Below are positions 17,254 to 25,696 of a DNA stretch of 58,588 nucleotides, one piece after another (position 1 is the stretch's first letter; the number at the start of each line of letters is the position of its first letter). The stretch comes from an uncultured Bacteroidota bacterium (GTDB lineage: Bacteria; Bacteroidota; Bacteroidia; Flavobacteriales_F; PHOS-HE28): positions 1 through 58,588 of the forward strand of contig CADEDY010000024.1 of the NCBI GenBank assembly GCA_902826215.1. Reading direction: 5' to 3'. A program made the position numbers and the translations under genes. Below the pieces are notes generated by a model. It saw only the letters and a list, made by a program, of their open reading frames with translations, did no database searches and was not told where the DNA came from.

Positions 17254-19776
17254 ATGCGCCACCTCCTGCTCCTGACCGCCTGGGTCCTCACCCTAGCAGC
17301 CGATGCACAAACCGGCAAGCCCGTTATGGACCCTGCCGTTCCGCAGGAGTACGAGATCGGCGGGATCACTGTGAGCGGCACGAAGACCACGGACCCGAAT
17401 GCAGTGAAGCTCTTTACCGGTCTCGTCGTTGGCGAGAAGATCACCGTACCCGGCGAGCGCATCACCAAAGCGATCGAGAACCTGTGGGATCAGAAGCTCT
17501 TCAGCGACATCGCCATCGAAGCCGCCGAAATCCGCGGGCGTACCATCTTCCTGCATATCATCGTCGAGGAAAAGCCGCGCCTTTCGCGGTTCAAGTTCGA
17601 AGGAGTCAGCAAAAGTGAAGGCGATAAGCTGCGCGACGAGATCTCCCTCGTACGCGGACAGCAAGTGAGCGAAGCGCTCATTTCCAGCAGCAAGGCCAGT
17701 ATCCGCAGCTTCTTCGTGGACAAGGGATATCTCAAGGCCAAAACCACGGTCATTGAGCGACCAGACACTTTGTTGGACAACAGTGTGCTCTTGATCCTCG
17801 AAGTGGATAAAGGTCCGAAGGTGAAGATCAAGCAGGTGAACTTCATCGGCAACGAAGAGTTGAGCGACAAGCGCTTGAAAAAGGCCATGAAGAAGACCCG
17901 CGCCAAGAAGTGGTGGAACGTCTTCGGCAGCTCCAAATTCCTGGCGAGCGAGTACAAGTCAGATAAGGGCAAGGTGCTCGATGTGTACAATGAGAAGGGC
18001 TTCCGCAACGCGGCGATCGTGCACGATACCATGTACTATGTGTCTGACGACCGGCTCCGCATAGACATCACACTGGATGAGGGGAACAAATTCCATTACC
18101 GGAATGTGACTTTCTCGGGCAATTCAAAGCACACCACCGGAAAACTCGATTCCATCCTGAATGTTCAGAAGGGTGACGTGTACAATCGCAAACTTTTGGA
18201 CAGCCGCTTGTACATGAACCCGAGCGGTCGCGACATCAGTTCGTTGTACATGGATGATGGTTATTTGGCGTTCTATCCGGACCCGGTGGAATTGCTGGTG
18301 GAGGGCGACAGCATCGACCTTGACATCCGCATCCGCGAAGGCAAGCAGTACCGGATCCGCAACGTCATCATCAAGGGCAACACCAAGACCAATGAACACG
18401 TGGTGCGCCGGGAGATCTACACCAAGCCGGGGCAGCTCTTCAACCGCAGCGATGTGATCCGCACCCAGCGTGAATTGAGCACCTTGGGCTACTTCAACCC
18501 GGAGACCTTGGGTGTGAATCCGATCCAGGATCCGCGCACCGGGACTGTTGATCTGGAGTACACCGTGGAAGAGAAACCCAGCGATCGCTTGGAACTGAGC
18601 GGCGGCTGGGGAGCCGGCCGTTTAGTGCTTTCGCTCGGCCTCTCGTTCACCAACTTCTCGTTGCGTAACACCTTCAACAAGAATGCTTGGACGCCCTTGC
18701 CGGCCGGTGATGGCCAAACCTTGAACCTACGCGCGCAAACGAACGGCGCCTTCTTCCAGAGCTACAGCCTCTCGTTCGTTGAACCTTGGCTTGGTGGTCG
18801 CAAACCGAACGCTTTGAGCTTCTCCACATATTACTCGGTGCAGACCAACGGTGTGAACCGATACATCAACACGGTGGATGGCCGCATTGCTAATCCGTTG
18901 CGGCAGTCGCTGCTCATCTTCGGCACTACGCTCGGGTTGGGCAAGCGCTTGAAGTGGCCGGATAATTACTTCATCATGCGGCAAACACTCGGCTACCAGA
19001 ACTACGATCTGCGTAATTACAGCAGCGGTGCAGTGGTATTCGACTTCACCAACGGAACGAGCAATGTGCTCTCCTACCAATTCTCGCTTTCCCGCAACTC
19101 CGTCGACCAGCCGTTCTTCGCGCGCTCGGGTTCCGATGTTACCTTCTCCGTGAAAGCGACACCGCCCTTCTCGGCCTTCCAACCCGGTCGTGATTGGGGC
19201 GATCTTCCAGCATCGGAGCGCTACCGTTGGGCCGAATTCCACAAGTGGAAGTTCACGACCCAATGGTTCAACAAGCTCACCAATCCGAAGTCGGGTCACA
19301 ACTTGGTGTTGATGATGCGGGCAGGCTTCGGCTTCCTCGGTCGCTACAACAACAGCGTGGGCAACTCGCCTTTCGAGCGCTTCTACCTTGGTGGTGCGGC
19401 ACTTACCGGTTTCCAGCTCGATGGTCGGGAGATCGTGGGCCTGCGGGGCTACGACGATTTCTCGCTGGCGCCCAACACGGGAAACTTCATCGTGGCCAAA
19501 TACACCACGGAGTTGCGCTTCCCGGTCTCGCTTAACCCATCGGCCACCATCTACACCTTGGCCTTCGCACAAGCCGGTAATACGTGGAGCACCTTCGACA
19601 CCTTCGACCCTCTTTCGTTGTACCGTTCTGCGGGCATCGGTCTGCGCCTGAACCTGCCCATGTTCGGCCCGATGGGCTTGGATTACGGCTGGCGATTGGA
19701 CGACGTACCGAACCAACCGAACATGGCCCGCAGCCAGTTCCATTTCACGATCGGCATAGATCTTGGCGAACTCTGA
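17254..19776 (+). CDS. bamA: Outer membrane protein assembly factor BamA
   Basis: 840 residues; signal peptide ends near LAADAQ (residue 19). Five POTRA domains occupy about residues 32-440 (for example ITVSGTKTTDPNAVKLFTGL, KIKQVNFIGNEELSDKRLKK, YRIRNVIIKGNTKTNEHVVR). The barrel follows, with GGWGAGRLVLSLGLSF early on and the L6-type motif IVGLRGYDDF. Inserts beta-barrel proteins into the outer membrane. It lies between uppS and the two ompH genes, the normal envelope arrangement. It probably serves the many TonB receptors and barrels in this window. Confidence 0.96.
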   Translation: MRHLLLLTAWVLTLAADAQTGKPVMDPAVPQEYEIGGITVSGTKTTDPNAVKLFTGLVVGEKITVPGERITKAIENLWDQKLFSDIAIEAAEIRGRTIFLHIIVEEKPRLSRFKFEGVSKSEGDKLRDEISLVRGQQVSEALISSSKASIRSFFVDKGYLKAKTTVIERPDTLLDNSVLLILEVDKGPKVKIKQVNFIGNEELSDKRLKKAMKKTRAKKWWNVFGSSKFLASEYKSDKGKVLDVYNEKGFRNAAIVHDTMYYVSDDRLRIDITLDEGNKFHYRNVTFSGNSKHTTGKLDSILNVQKGDVYNRKLLDSRLYMNPSGRDISSLYMDDGYLAFYPDPVELLVEGDSIDLDIRIREGKQYRIRNVIIKGNTKTNEHVVRREIYTKPGQLFNRSDVIRTQRELSTLGYFNPETLGVNPIQDPRTGTVDLEYTVEEKPSDRLELSGGWGAGRLVLSLGLSFTNFSLRNTFNKNAWTPLPAGDGQTLNLRAQTNGAFFQSYSLSFVEPWLGGRKPNALSFSTYYSVQTNGVNRYINTVDGRIANPLRQSLLIFGTTLGLGKRLKWPDNYFIMRQTLGYQNYDLRNYSSGAVVFDFTNGTSNVLSYQFSLSRNSVDQPFFARSGSDVTFSVKATPPFSAFQPGRDWGDLPASERYRWAEFHKWKFTTQWFNKLTNPKSGHNLVLMMRAGFGFLGRYNNSVGNSPFERFYLGGAALTGFQLDGREIVGLRGYDDFSLAPNTGNFIVAKYTTELRFPVSLNPSATIYTLAFAQAGNTWSTFDTFDPLSLYRSAGIGLRLNLPMFGPMGLDYGWRLDDVPNQPNMARSQFHFTIGIDLGEL

Positions 19777-19797
19777 TCCGCTCAGCCTCGGATCACC

Positions 19798-19805
19798 TAC
19801 TTTCG
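19798..19805 (+). promoter_or_regulatory. Possible -7 box TACTTTCG before ompH
   Basis: One mismatch from TAnnTTTG, 11 bp before the ATG at 19817. It could allow chaperone expression independent of bamA. Weak call. Confidence 0.3.
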
Positions 19806-19816
19806 ACGGCTTCCGC

Positions 19817-20485
19817 ATGAAACGCACGACACTCCTGACAATTATGCTGGCGATCGCCCTGTTGACGGGCCTCTCCATGCAGGCGCAGCGCATCGCGTTC
19901 GTGAATACGCGCTACATCCTGGACCACATGCCCGAGTACGAATCGGCGCAGAAGGAACTGGATCGGTTCTCCAAACAATGGCAGGACGAGATCGACGAGC
20001 GCTACACGCAGATCAAGCGGATGCGCGACGCGTACAACGCCGAAGCGATCCTCTTGACCGAGGAGATGAAGCGCACCCGCTTGGATGAAGTGGATCGCCG
20101 CGAACGTGAGGCCCGCGACCTCCAGAAGAAGCGCTTCGGCCCGAACGGTGACCTTTTCAAGAAGAGACAGGAACTGGTGCAGCCCATCCAGGACCGTGTG
20201 TACAATGCGGTGAAAGAAGTTGCGGGTACCAGCTACGTGGCCGTGTTCGACCTCGGTGGCAGCGCGAGCAATCTGCTCTTCGCCAGTGAAAAGTACGACA
20301 AGAGCGATAGCGTTCTACGAAAACTGGGCATTCGCCCGGGCAAGGAGAACGACGGTGGTTCGAAGGATGAAGGATTCGGCGAAGACCCACCAGAAGACCC
20401 CTCCGATAACAAGGATGGAGGGACGCCACAGCGAACACCCCCGACCGACGATGGTGGTGGCAAAGACCAAATGCGATCCAAATGA
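19817..20485 (+). CDS. OmpH/Skp family periplasmic chaperone with charged C-terminal tail
   Basis: 222 residues from the ATG at 19817; signal peptide MKRTTLLTIMLAIALLTGLS ends near MQAQ. The Skp core (RIAFVNTRYILDHMPEY, then a long charged coiled coil, then VAGTSYVAVFDLGG) covers about residues 24-165. Unusually it has an added tail of about 45 residues rich in Gly, Pro, Asp and Glu (EGFGEDPPEDPSDNKDGG), probably disordered. An upstream start at 19763 overlaps bamA and is not needed. Overlaps the next ompH gene by 4 bp. Confidence 0.9.
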   Translation: MKRTTLLTIMLAIALLTGLSMQAQRIAFVNTRYILDHMPEYESAQKELDRFSKQWQDEIDERYTQIKRMRDAYNAEAILLTEEMKRTRLDEVDRREREARDLQKKRFGPNGDLFKKRQELVQPIQDRVYNAVKEVAGTSYVAVFDLGGSASNLLFASEKYDKSDSVLRKLGIRPGKENDGGSKDEGFGEDPPEDPSDNKDGGTPQRTPPTDDGGGKDQMRSK

Positions 20486-21006
20486 TGACCACACGAATGA
20501 TGAAGAACCTCGTAGTTGCCTTCGCGCTCGCCCTTACCGGCATGCCCAGCGCGTTCGCACAGAACAACAAGCTCGGCCACATCGACCGTCAGAAATTGAT
20601 GTTGATGCTGCCCGAGCGCAAGGATGCCGAAACCAAGATGCAAGCCTTCGCCAAGACCTTGGATGATCGCCTGAAAGCGATGGGTGCCGAGTACGAGGCG
20701 ATGGTGACAAAGGCACAGGCCGAAGCCGACGCTATGACGCAGACAGCCAAGGAGATCGCCGTGCGCGAGATCGGCGAACTGGAGCAACGCATCCAAGCAG
20801 CACAGCAGAAAGCACAGGAAGACCTCGCCAAGCAGGAAGAGGAATTGTTGAAGCCCATGGTGGACCGTACCAACGCCGCCATCAGCACGGTGGCTGCAGC
20901 GAACAACTTCGCCTACATCTTCGACGTGAGCACAGGCATGGTGTTGTACTACGACAAAGGCGAGGACATCCTTCCCTTGGTGAAAGCCGAGCTCGCCATT
21001 CCGTAA
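20482..21006 (+). CDS. OmpH/Skp family periplasmic chaperone, second copy
   Basis: 174 residues, standard Skp length; signal peptide ends near SAFAQ (residue 27). KLGHIDRQKLMLMLPERKDA opens the Skp core, followed by a coiled coil and FAYIFDVSTGMVLYYDKGED. The start ATG overlaps the previous stop (ATGATG/TGA), but ATGs at 20485 and 20500 are also possible. Tandem ompH genes beside bamA are common in Bacteroidota. Confidence 0.92.
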   Translation: MMTTRMMKNLVVAFALALTGMPSAFAQNNKLGHIDRQKLMLMLPERKDAETKMQAFAKTLDDRLKAMGAEYEAMVTKAQAEADAMTQTAKEIAVREIGELEQRIQAAQQKAQEDLAKQEEELLKPMVDRTNAAISTVAAANNFAYIFDVSTGMVLYYDKGEDILPLVKAELAIP

Positions 21007-21020
21007 TAGCCCTCCAGACC

Positions 21021-21848
21021 GTGACCGCAGCCCAACGCCCGATCGGCATCTTCGATTCCGGCATCGGCGGACTCACGGTCACCGCAGCCATCAAGCAGGC
21101 GCTCCCCATGGAGTGCCTGCTCTATTTCGGCGATACGCTGCATGTGCCCTATGGACCTCGTTCGTTGGAGGAAGTACGGGCCTTCAGTTTCGCCATCACC
21201 GAAGCCTTGTTGGACCAAGGCGCCAAGGTGATCGTGATCGCATGCAACACCGCTTCCGCTGCGGCCTTACGGTCGCTCCGCGAAGCCTATCCCGATGTGC
21301 CCTTCGTGGGCATGGAGCCCGCCGTGAAACCCGCTGTGGAACACACCCGAAGCGGCGTGGTGGGTGTGATCGCCACGGTGGCCACCTTCCAAAGTGCCTT
21401 GTATGCCACCATCGTGGAACGCTTCGCCAAGGATGTGACCGTGCTGCGCCAACCGTGTCCCGGCTTGGTGAAGCAGATAGAGAACGGTGACTTCGACACG
21501 CCAGAGACAGAAACGATGCTGCGCGGCTGGCTGCAGCCGATGATGGATGCCAACATCGACGCACTCGTGCTCGGCTGCACCCACTACCCCATCGTACGCC
21601 CTGTGATCGAACGCATCCTCGGCCCGACCGTGCGCGTGATCGATCCCGCGCCCGCCATCGCACGGCAGTTGCAACGCATCCTCGACCGCGACGGCATCCG
21701 TAACTCGCAACTGACCAACGAACCGGATCTCTACTTCACAAGTGGCGACCCCACCTCGTTCCTCCGGATGATGGAGCGCTTGGGACTGGATGGGTTTGAC
21801 GTTGCACAAGGCAAGTGGGAGAACGACGGAACGCTTACCCTTCCTTGA
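21021..21848 (+). CDS. murI: Glutamate racemase
   Basis: 275 residues with a GTG start at 21021. Converts L- to D-glutamate for peptidoglycan. FDSGIGGLTV at 11-20 and GDTLHVPYG are conserved; the two catalytic cysteines are Cys75 (IACNTASA) and Cys186 (LGCTHYP). Last gene of the envelope run, 14 bp after ompH. Its 3' end overlaps the convergent carbonic-anhydrase-like gene by 14 bp. Confidence 0.95.
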   Translation: MTAAQRPIGIFDSGIGGLTVTAAIKQALPMECLLYFGDTLHVPYGPRSLEEVRAFSFAITEALLDQGAKVIVIACNTASAAALRSLREAYPDVPFVGMEPAVKPAVEHTRSGVVGVIATVATFQSALYATIVERFAKDVTVLRQPCPGLVKQIENGDFDTPETETMLRGWLQPMMDANIDALVLGCTHYPIVRPVIERILGPTVRVIDPAPAIARQLQRILDRDGIRNSQLTNEPDLYFTSGDPTSFLRMMERLGLDGFDVAQGKWENDGTLTLP

Positions 21849-22353
21849 ACCACCCGGCGTACAGGATGTAGTTCCGCGCGATGCGTTCGATCTCGCCTTC
21901 GCTCAAGTCCTTGCTCACCACACCGATGCGTTTCGCAGGCACCCCGGCCATAAGGCTGCCGGGTTCCACCACGGTGTTCTGTAGCACCACCGCTCCAGCG
22001 GCGATCACACTGCCTGCACCGATCACGGCTTGGTCCATCACGATCGCCCCCATGCCGATGAGCACCTTCTCATGCACGGTGCAGCCATGTACGATGGCGT
22101 TGTGTCCGATGCTGACATCGTTCCCGATGGTGAGTCCACACTTCTCGTAGGTGGAGTGCAGCACCGCCCCGTCCTGAATATTCACGCGGTCGCCGATGCG
22201 GATGGCATTGACATCGCCTCGCACCACGGCATTGTACCAAACGCTGCACTGCGCACCCGCGATCACATCGCCGATCACGACTGCGGTTTCGGCAAGGAAG
22301 ACGTCGGGGCCGAATTGCGGCATGAAACCACGGACGGTGCGGAGGATGGGCAT
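21835..22353 (-). CDS. Gamma carbonic anhydrase-like hexapeptide-repeat protein
   Basis: 172 residues, the usual length. Left-handed beta-helix hexapeptide repeats run through most of the protein (VVIGDVIAGAQCSVWYNAVV). The zinc-site histidines of the family are at 66 (VLHSTYE), 84 and 89 (SIGHNAIVHGC). Activity as a true carbonic anhydrase is uncertain because many family members are inactive or have other roles. Convergent with murI, 14 bp overlap. Confidence 0.9.
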   Translation of the reverse strand: MPILRTVRGFMPQFGPDVFLAETAVVIGDVIAGAQCSVWYNAVVRGDVNAIRIGDRVNIQDGAVLHSTYEKCGLTIGNDVSIGHNAIVHGCTVHEKVLIGMGAIVMDQAVIGAGSVIAAGAVVLQNTVVEPGSLMAGVPAKRIGVVSKDLSEGEIERIARNYILYAGWFKEG

Positions 22354-22493
22354 GGGGTGCTGTTCGCTTGTGTGGGTAGGGAGTTGAAAAGAGTCGGGGG
22401 GGCAGTTGTTGGAGTTGGGTGCCTTGGTCCGACGTGTGACTTGTCCGAGTCAACTCCCAACGCGTCAACACGCAACAATTCCAACTAATGCAA

Positions 22494-22844
22494 CTACTCA
22501 GCTTTCTGCCCACACCCCTCTTTCTGGCAACACGCAGGCAGGTTCGTGAAGGCCTTCGGATCAGCGGCGAGATCGTCGGCGTAGTAGCCCAGTTTCGTTA
22601 CCGCTAGGCGCAGTCCTTCTGGCGTGTTCTTCTTCGCGTCGTACTCCACGTGGATCATATTCGTCTCCAGGTCCACGCGCACGGCTTTCACGCCCTTCTC
22701 GTAGATCATGTTCTCTTCGATCGTCTTCACGCACATGTCGCAGACCGTGCTGGTGCGGATATCGAGTTCGGCAACTTTCTTCTTGTCCTGTGCGTGCAGG
22801 AATGTGGCGCTCATCATCAAGAGCGAAAGGACCAGGGTCTTCAT
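22494..22844 (-). CDS. Exported heavy-metal-associated (HMA) domain protein
   Basis: 116 residues; signal peptide MKTLVLSLLMMSATFLHAQ. One ferredoxin-like HMA domain follows with the metal motif CDMC (Cys35 and Cys38) and KLGYYADD at its end. A Cys-rich tail (ACCQKEGC) adds possible metal ligands. It probably binds Cu(I) or a similar ion in the periplasm. Its start overlaps the upstream TonB receptor by 4 bp, so the two are co-translated. The 140-bp spacer downstream (22354-22493) is GTTG/CAAC-rich with imperfect dyads but no convincing terminator. Confidence 0.88.
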   Translation of the reverse strand: MKTLVLSLLMMSATFLHAQDKKKVAELDIRTSTVCDMCVKTIEENMIYEKGVKAVRVDLETNMIHVEYDAKKNTPEGLRLAVTKLGYYADDLAADPKAFTNLPACCQKEGCGQKAE

Positions 22845-25090
22845 GGGTTCGTCGGGGTTGAGGTCTTGCTTTGGGGCAAAGTGAATCGAAGTCCGCCATA
22901 GATCATGGCGCGGTTCGTCGGTCCCCAGATCAGGGACGCGTCAAAATACGGGCCGAAGGGGTCGAGCGGTGAAATGATCTGCTGTCGTTGCAAGGTGCTG
23001 GTGAGGTTCTCGCCACCCACATACACCTCCCAAGCGCCCAACGTGCGGGTCACCTGGGCGTGCAAGGTGACATAGGCCGGTGACGTGGATGCAACGCGAT
23101 ACGGCTCCGGGTTGGAAGCTGTACTGGGAACGCGTCCTTCACCGAAGAGGTTCAAGGAGACATCCATGCGCCAGTGCTCCTTCCGATCAGCGTAGGACAG
23201 ATCGACCAACCCACGGTGCCGCGGCGTGAAGGGCCGTTCCAACGAACGACCATCGTAGGTGGTGCGTGTGTCGTACCAACGGTAGCTCAGTTTCAACTGA
23301 AGCTGCCGTGTGAGGTCCACTTGGACATCGGTGAGCACGCTGTTCGCGTAGGACGTGCCATCGAGCATGTAGAAAGCGACGGTACGCGGGTTGCGATCGA
23401 GATCGGTGACGATCTGCGAAACGAACTGGGTGCGATAAGCATCCACACCGAAGGCCCACTTGCGTTGCAGCCACTTGAACTTGTGCAGGAACGAAGCACC
23501 GACGTTCCACGAGCGTTCCATGCCGAGCGGCCCTTCCACCACCACACGGCGCGAGCTGGCCAGTACACTGCCACTTTCCACTAATGGATTTGCGGTCCGG
23601 AAACCCTGCCCAGCGCTCAATCGAATGTTCGTCAGCGGACCGAGATCATACTTCACGTGCAGCCGTGGGCTGTAGGCATTGCCGAAGTACGAGTTGAAGT
23701 CCGCACGCATACCAGCTACCACGGTTAAGTCCGCGCGTTGCAACGTGTACTCCGCGAAGACGCCCGGCATGCTTTCGATGCGAGCAAAAGCGCTGTCTTG
23801 GAATTGTTCGTGGTAGGCATCGTACTGGAAGCTCGTACCTGCTTTCAGCTGATCGGTGCCTTTGCCGAAGAGCATTTGGTAAACAGCACTTCCGTAAACG
23901 CTCTCTTGCAAGCCGGTGTAGTTGCGTCGCCCGAAACGGGAGGCCACATCGTGCCTCCGCGCAGCGAACAAGAAGCCGACGCTCTTGGTCGGATCATTCT
24001 TGAACACCACGCCTTGCTTTCCGAACACATCCACCAATTCATTCTTGATGTTCACCACGTATGGGTCACTTGCGTGGATCAGGTGTTCCGGTTGTGTGAG
24101 CGAATGAGCCGTTTGCCCGCCGATGCGTTCATCCGTCACGTAGCGCACTGCTAGTTGGGTCATACCAAGTTCCGTTCGGCGCATCCACCGATCCATCACA
24201 TTGAAGCGTTTCGACCTCGGCATGTCGGTGAAGCCGTCGCTGTTCTGGTCCATGTCCTGCTGGAAGTAGTTGCCGTGCAGCAGCAGGATATTGGCACTGT
24301 TCTTCCCGGTGGGCTGCGCCGTGTGCAGGTTCGCTTCGGTACGGCCTTGCGAGTTGCCGTAGAGGTTCATGAAGAACGGCCCTTCGCCCAACGGATCCAA
24401 GAGACAGAGATCGATCTGGCCCGTCATGGCATTCGGTCCATTCACCGCCGTGCCGATGCCCTTACTCAGGTTGATGTCCTTGATCCACGTGCCTGGAATG
24501 AGCGTAAGGCCGTAGGAGGAGGACAATCCACGGATGAACGGCAGGTTCTCCAAGCTGATCTGGGCATAGCGGCCATCGAGCCCGAGCATCCGGATCGTTT
24601 TCGTGCCGGAAACCGCATCGCTGTAATTCACATCCACGGTGGCATTGGTCTCGAAGCTCTCGCTGAGGTCGCAGCAGGCGGCACGCTTCAGTTCCTTTTG
24701 CCCGATGATCTCCTGCGCGATGGTGCTACGCGTGTTGAGCTGTGTTCCGCTCACGCGTTCCACGATCTGCACTTCCTTCAGATCCCGGACATGCAACGTG
24801 ATCTTCAGCGGTTTGGTCGGCATGCGTTCAAGCAGCAGGGTATCGCGCTCGGCACCGACGTAGGTCGCCACAAGTCTTGCAGGCCACGTCTCTGGTGCGC
24901 TCAAGGTGAATCGTCCGTCGAGATCCGTTACCGCACCAACGGTGGTGCCGGCCCAAAGCACATTGGCACCGAAGAGCGGCCCCGCATTCAACCCATCGCT
25001 CAACACTGTACCTGTGACCGACTGCGCAGAGGACGCGCTCGCTGCGATCACTGCGAGAACAAGAAAGAAAGTTCGAATTTGAGAAGGCAT
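22841..25090 (-). CDS. TonB-dependent receptor with carboxypeptidase-like regulatory domain
   Basis: 749 residues; signal peptide ends near ASSAQ (residue 23). Residues about 24-105 form the CarboxypepD_reg-like domain (VTGTVLSDGLNAGPLFGANV). The plug covers about 125-235 with AACCDLSESFETNATVDVNY and TKTIRMLGLDGRYAQISLEN, a Cys-Cys plug variant I associate with receptors next to HMA proteins. A barrel follows. Probable uptake of a metal complex, copper being a candidate from context (inference). Operon with the HMA gene (ATGA overlap); the small CC/PP gene lies 78 bp upstream on the same strand. Confidence 0.9.
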   Translation of the reverse strand: MPSQIRTFFLVLAVIAASASSAQSVTGTVLSDGLNAGPLFGANVLWAGTTVGAVTDLDGRFTLSAPETWPARLVATYVGAERDTLLLERMPTKPLKITLHVRDLKEVQIVERVSGTQLNTRSTIAQEIIGQKELKRAACCDLSESFETNATVDVNYSDAVSGTKTIRMLGLDGRYAQISLENLPFIRGLSSSYGLTLIPGTWIKDINLSKGIGTAVNGPNAMTGQIDLCLLDPLGEGPFFMNLYGNSQGRTEANLHTAQPTGKNSANILLLHGNYFQQDMDQNSDGFTDMPRSKRFNVMDRWMRRTELGMTQLAVRYVTDERIGGQTAHSLTQPEHLIHASDPYVVNIKNELVDVFGKQGVVFKNDPTKSVGFLFAARRHDVASRFGRRNYTGLQESVYGSAVYQMLFGKGTDQLKAGTSFQYDAYHEQFQDSAFARIESMPGVFAEYTLQRADLTVVAGMRADFNSYFGNAYSPRLHVKYDLGPLTNIRLSAGQGFRTANPLVESGSVLASSRRVVVEGPLGMERSWNVGASFLHKFKWLQRKWAFGVDAYRTQFVSQIVTDLDRNPRTVAFYMLDGTSYANSVLTDVQVDLTRQLQLKLSYRWYDTRTTYDGRSLERPFTPRHRGLVDLSYADRKEHWRMDVSLNLFGEGRVPSTASNPEPYRVASTSPAYVTLHAQVTRTLGAWEVYVGGENLTSTLQRQQIISPLDPFGPYFDASLIWGPTNRAMIYGGLRFTLPQSKTSTPTNP

Positions 25091-25168
25091 GCTGTTCGAG
25101 TTCCAGTAGTGTACGAGATGACACTGGAGCTAGGCTCCCTTCGCCCGAAGGCGGAAGACCAGAAAGAA

Positions 25169-25570
25169 CTACACGCGCTGAATGCTGAACGCGACCAATC
25201 GTTCGGGCCCCGAAATGGGCGGTGGACGCGTATCGAGCCACGAAGAAATAGCACCGACCCGAGTAGGAACGGAAACGATGAACACTTGCTCCGTCAGCCA
25301 TTCCGCCGGTGGCAATACCGTGGGTGGATGAACGAGGTAATCGTGCAGGTCGGCCCGCGCGATGGAGAAGGCGCAGCACGTTGCAGTGATCGTCGGTCCA
25401 TCGGACACATCGCGGTCTGCCTTGCAATCCACAGCCAAACCCATGCTCAACTCGGAATGCCCGCCGAGCAGACAGGTCATGCGGCTCACGGTCATTCCGC
25501 TGCTGGCCAACAGAAATAGCACCACCATGGAAGCGGTGACCCATTTGTTGTGTTGGAGAAAGCGGCGCAT
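25169..25570 (-). CDS. Small membrane-anchored or secreted protein of HYC_CC_PP type
   Basis: 133 residues with an N-terminal hydrophobic segment (VTASMVVLFLLASSGMTVS). Visible marks are single cysteines at about 33 and 49, a CC pair in TATCCAFS, and the proline motif HPPTVLPP. This pattern resembles the small HYC_CC_PP proteins of Bacteroidota, which are often beside metal TonB receptors, although the HYC part is not clear here. Probably part of the metal-handling set with the next two genes. Confidence 0.7.
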   Translation of the reverse strand: MRRFLQHNKWVTASMVVLFLLASSGMTVSRMTCLLGGHSELSMGLAVDCKADRDVSDGPTITATCCAFSIARADLHDYLVHPPTVLPPAEWLTEQVFIVSVPTRVGAISSWLDTRPPPISGPERLVAFSIQRV

Positions 25571-25577
25571 CAGGCGT

Positions 25578-25585
25578 CAAAGGTA
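25578..25585 (-). promoter_or_regulatory. -7 box TACCTTTG for the metal-handling operon
   Basis: Exact TAnnTTTG match on the minus strand, 7 bp before the ATG at 25570. Transcription would start almost at the start codon, giving a leaderless or nearly leaderless mRNA. Confidence 0.5.
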
Positions 25586-25651
25586 CGGGAAGCGCAAAAC
25601 GTTGGACCACACGATGACCCACCCCTTGGGAAGCCACCCTGCCCGTCACCC

Positions 25652-25659
25652 TACCTTTG
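25652..25659 (+). promoter_or_regulatory. -7 box TACCTTTG for nfu
   Basis: Exact TAnnTTTG match, 37 bp before the ATG at 25697. It forms a divergent promoter pair with the box at 25578-25585. Confidence 0.5.
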
Positions 25660-25696
25660 CCGCTCGATGCGGTCCTGATGACCGTTGCGAGAACAC

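Noticed and set aside
18727..19893. 388-codon minus-strand open frame
   Set aside because: Antisense to bamA, with no recognisable domain or signal peptide.
22354..22493. GTTG/CAAC-rich dyads as a terminator or small RNA
   Set aside because: Pairing is patchy with a large loop and no T-run; nothing supports an RNA gene.
24155..25519. 454-codon plus-strand open frame
   Set aside because: It lies antisense to the TonB receptor and CC/PP gene, has no family features, and is a shadow of a high-GC coding strand.
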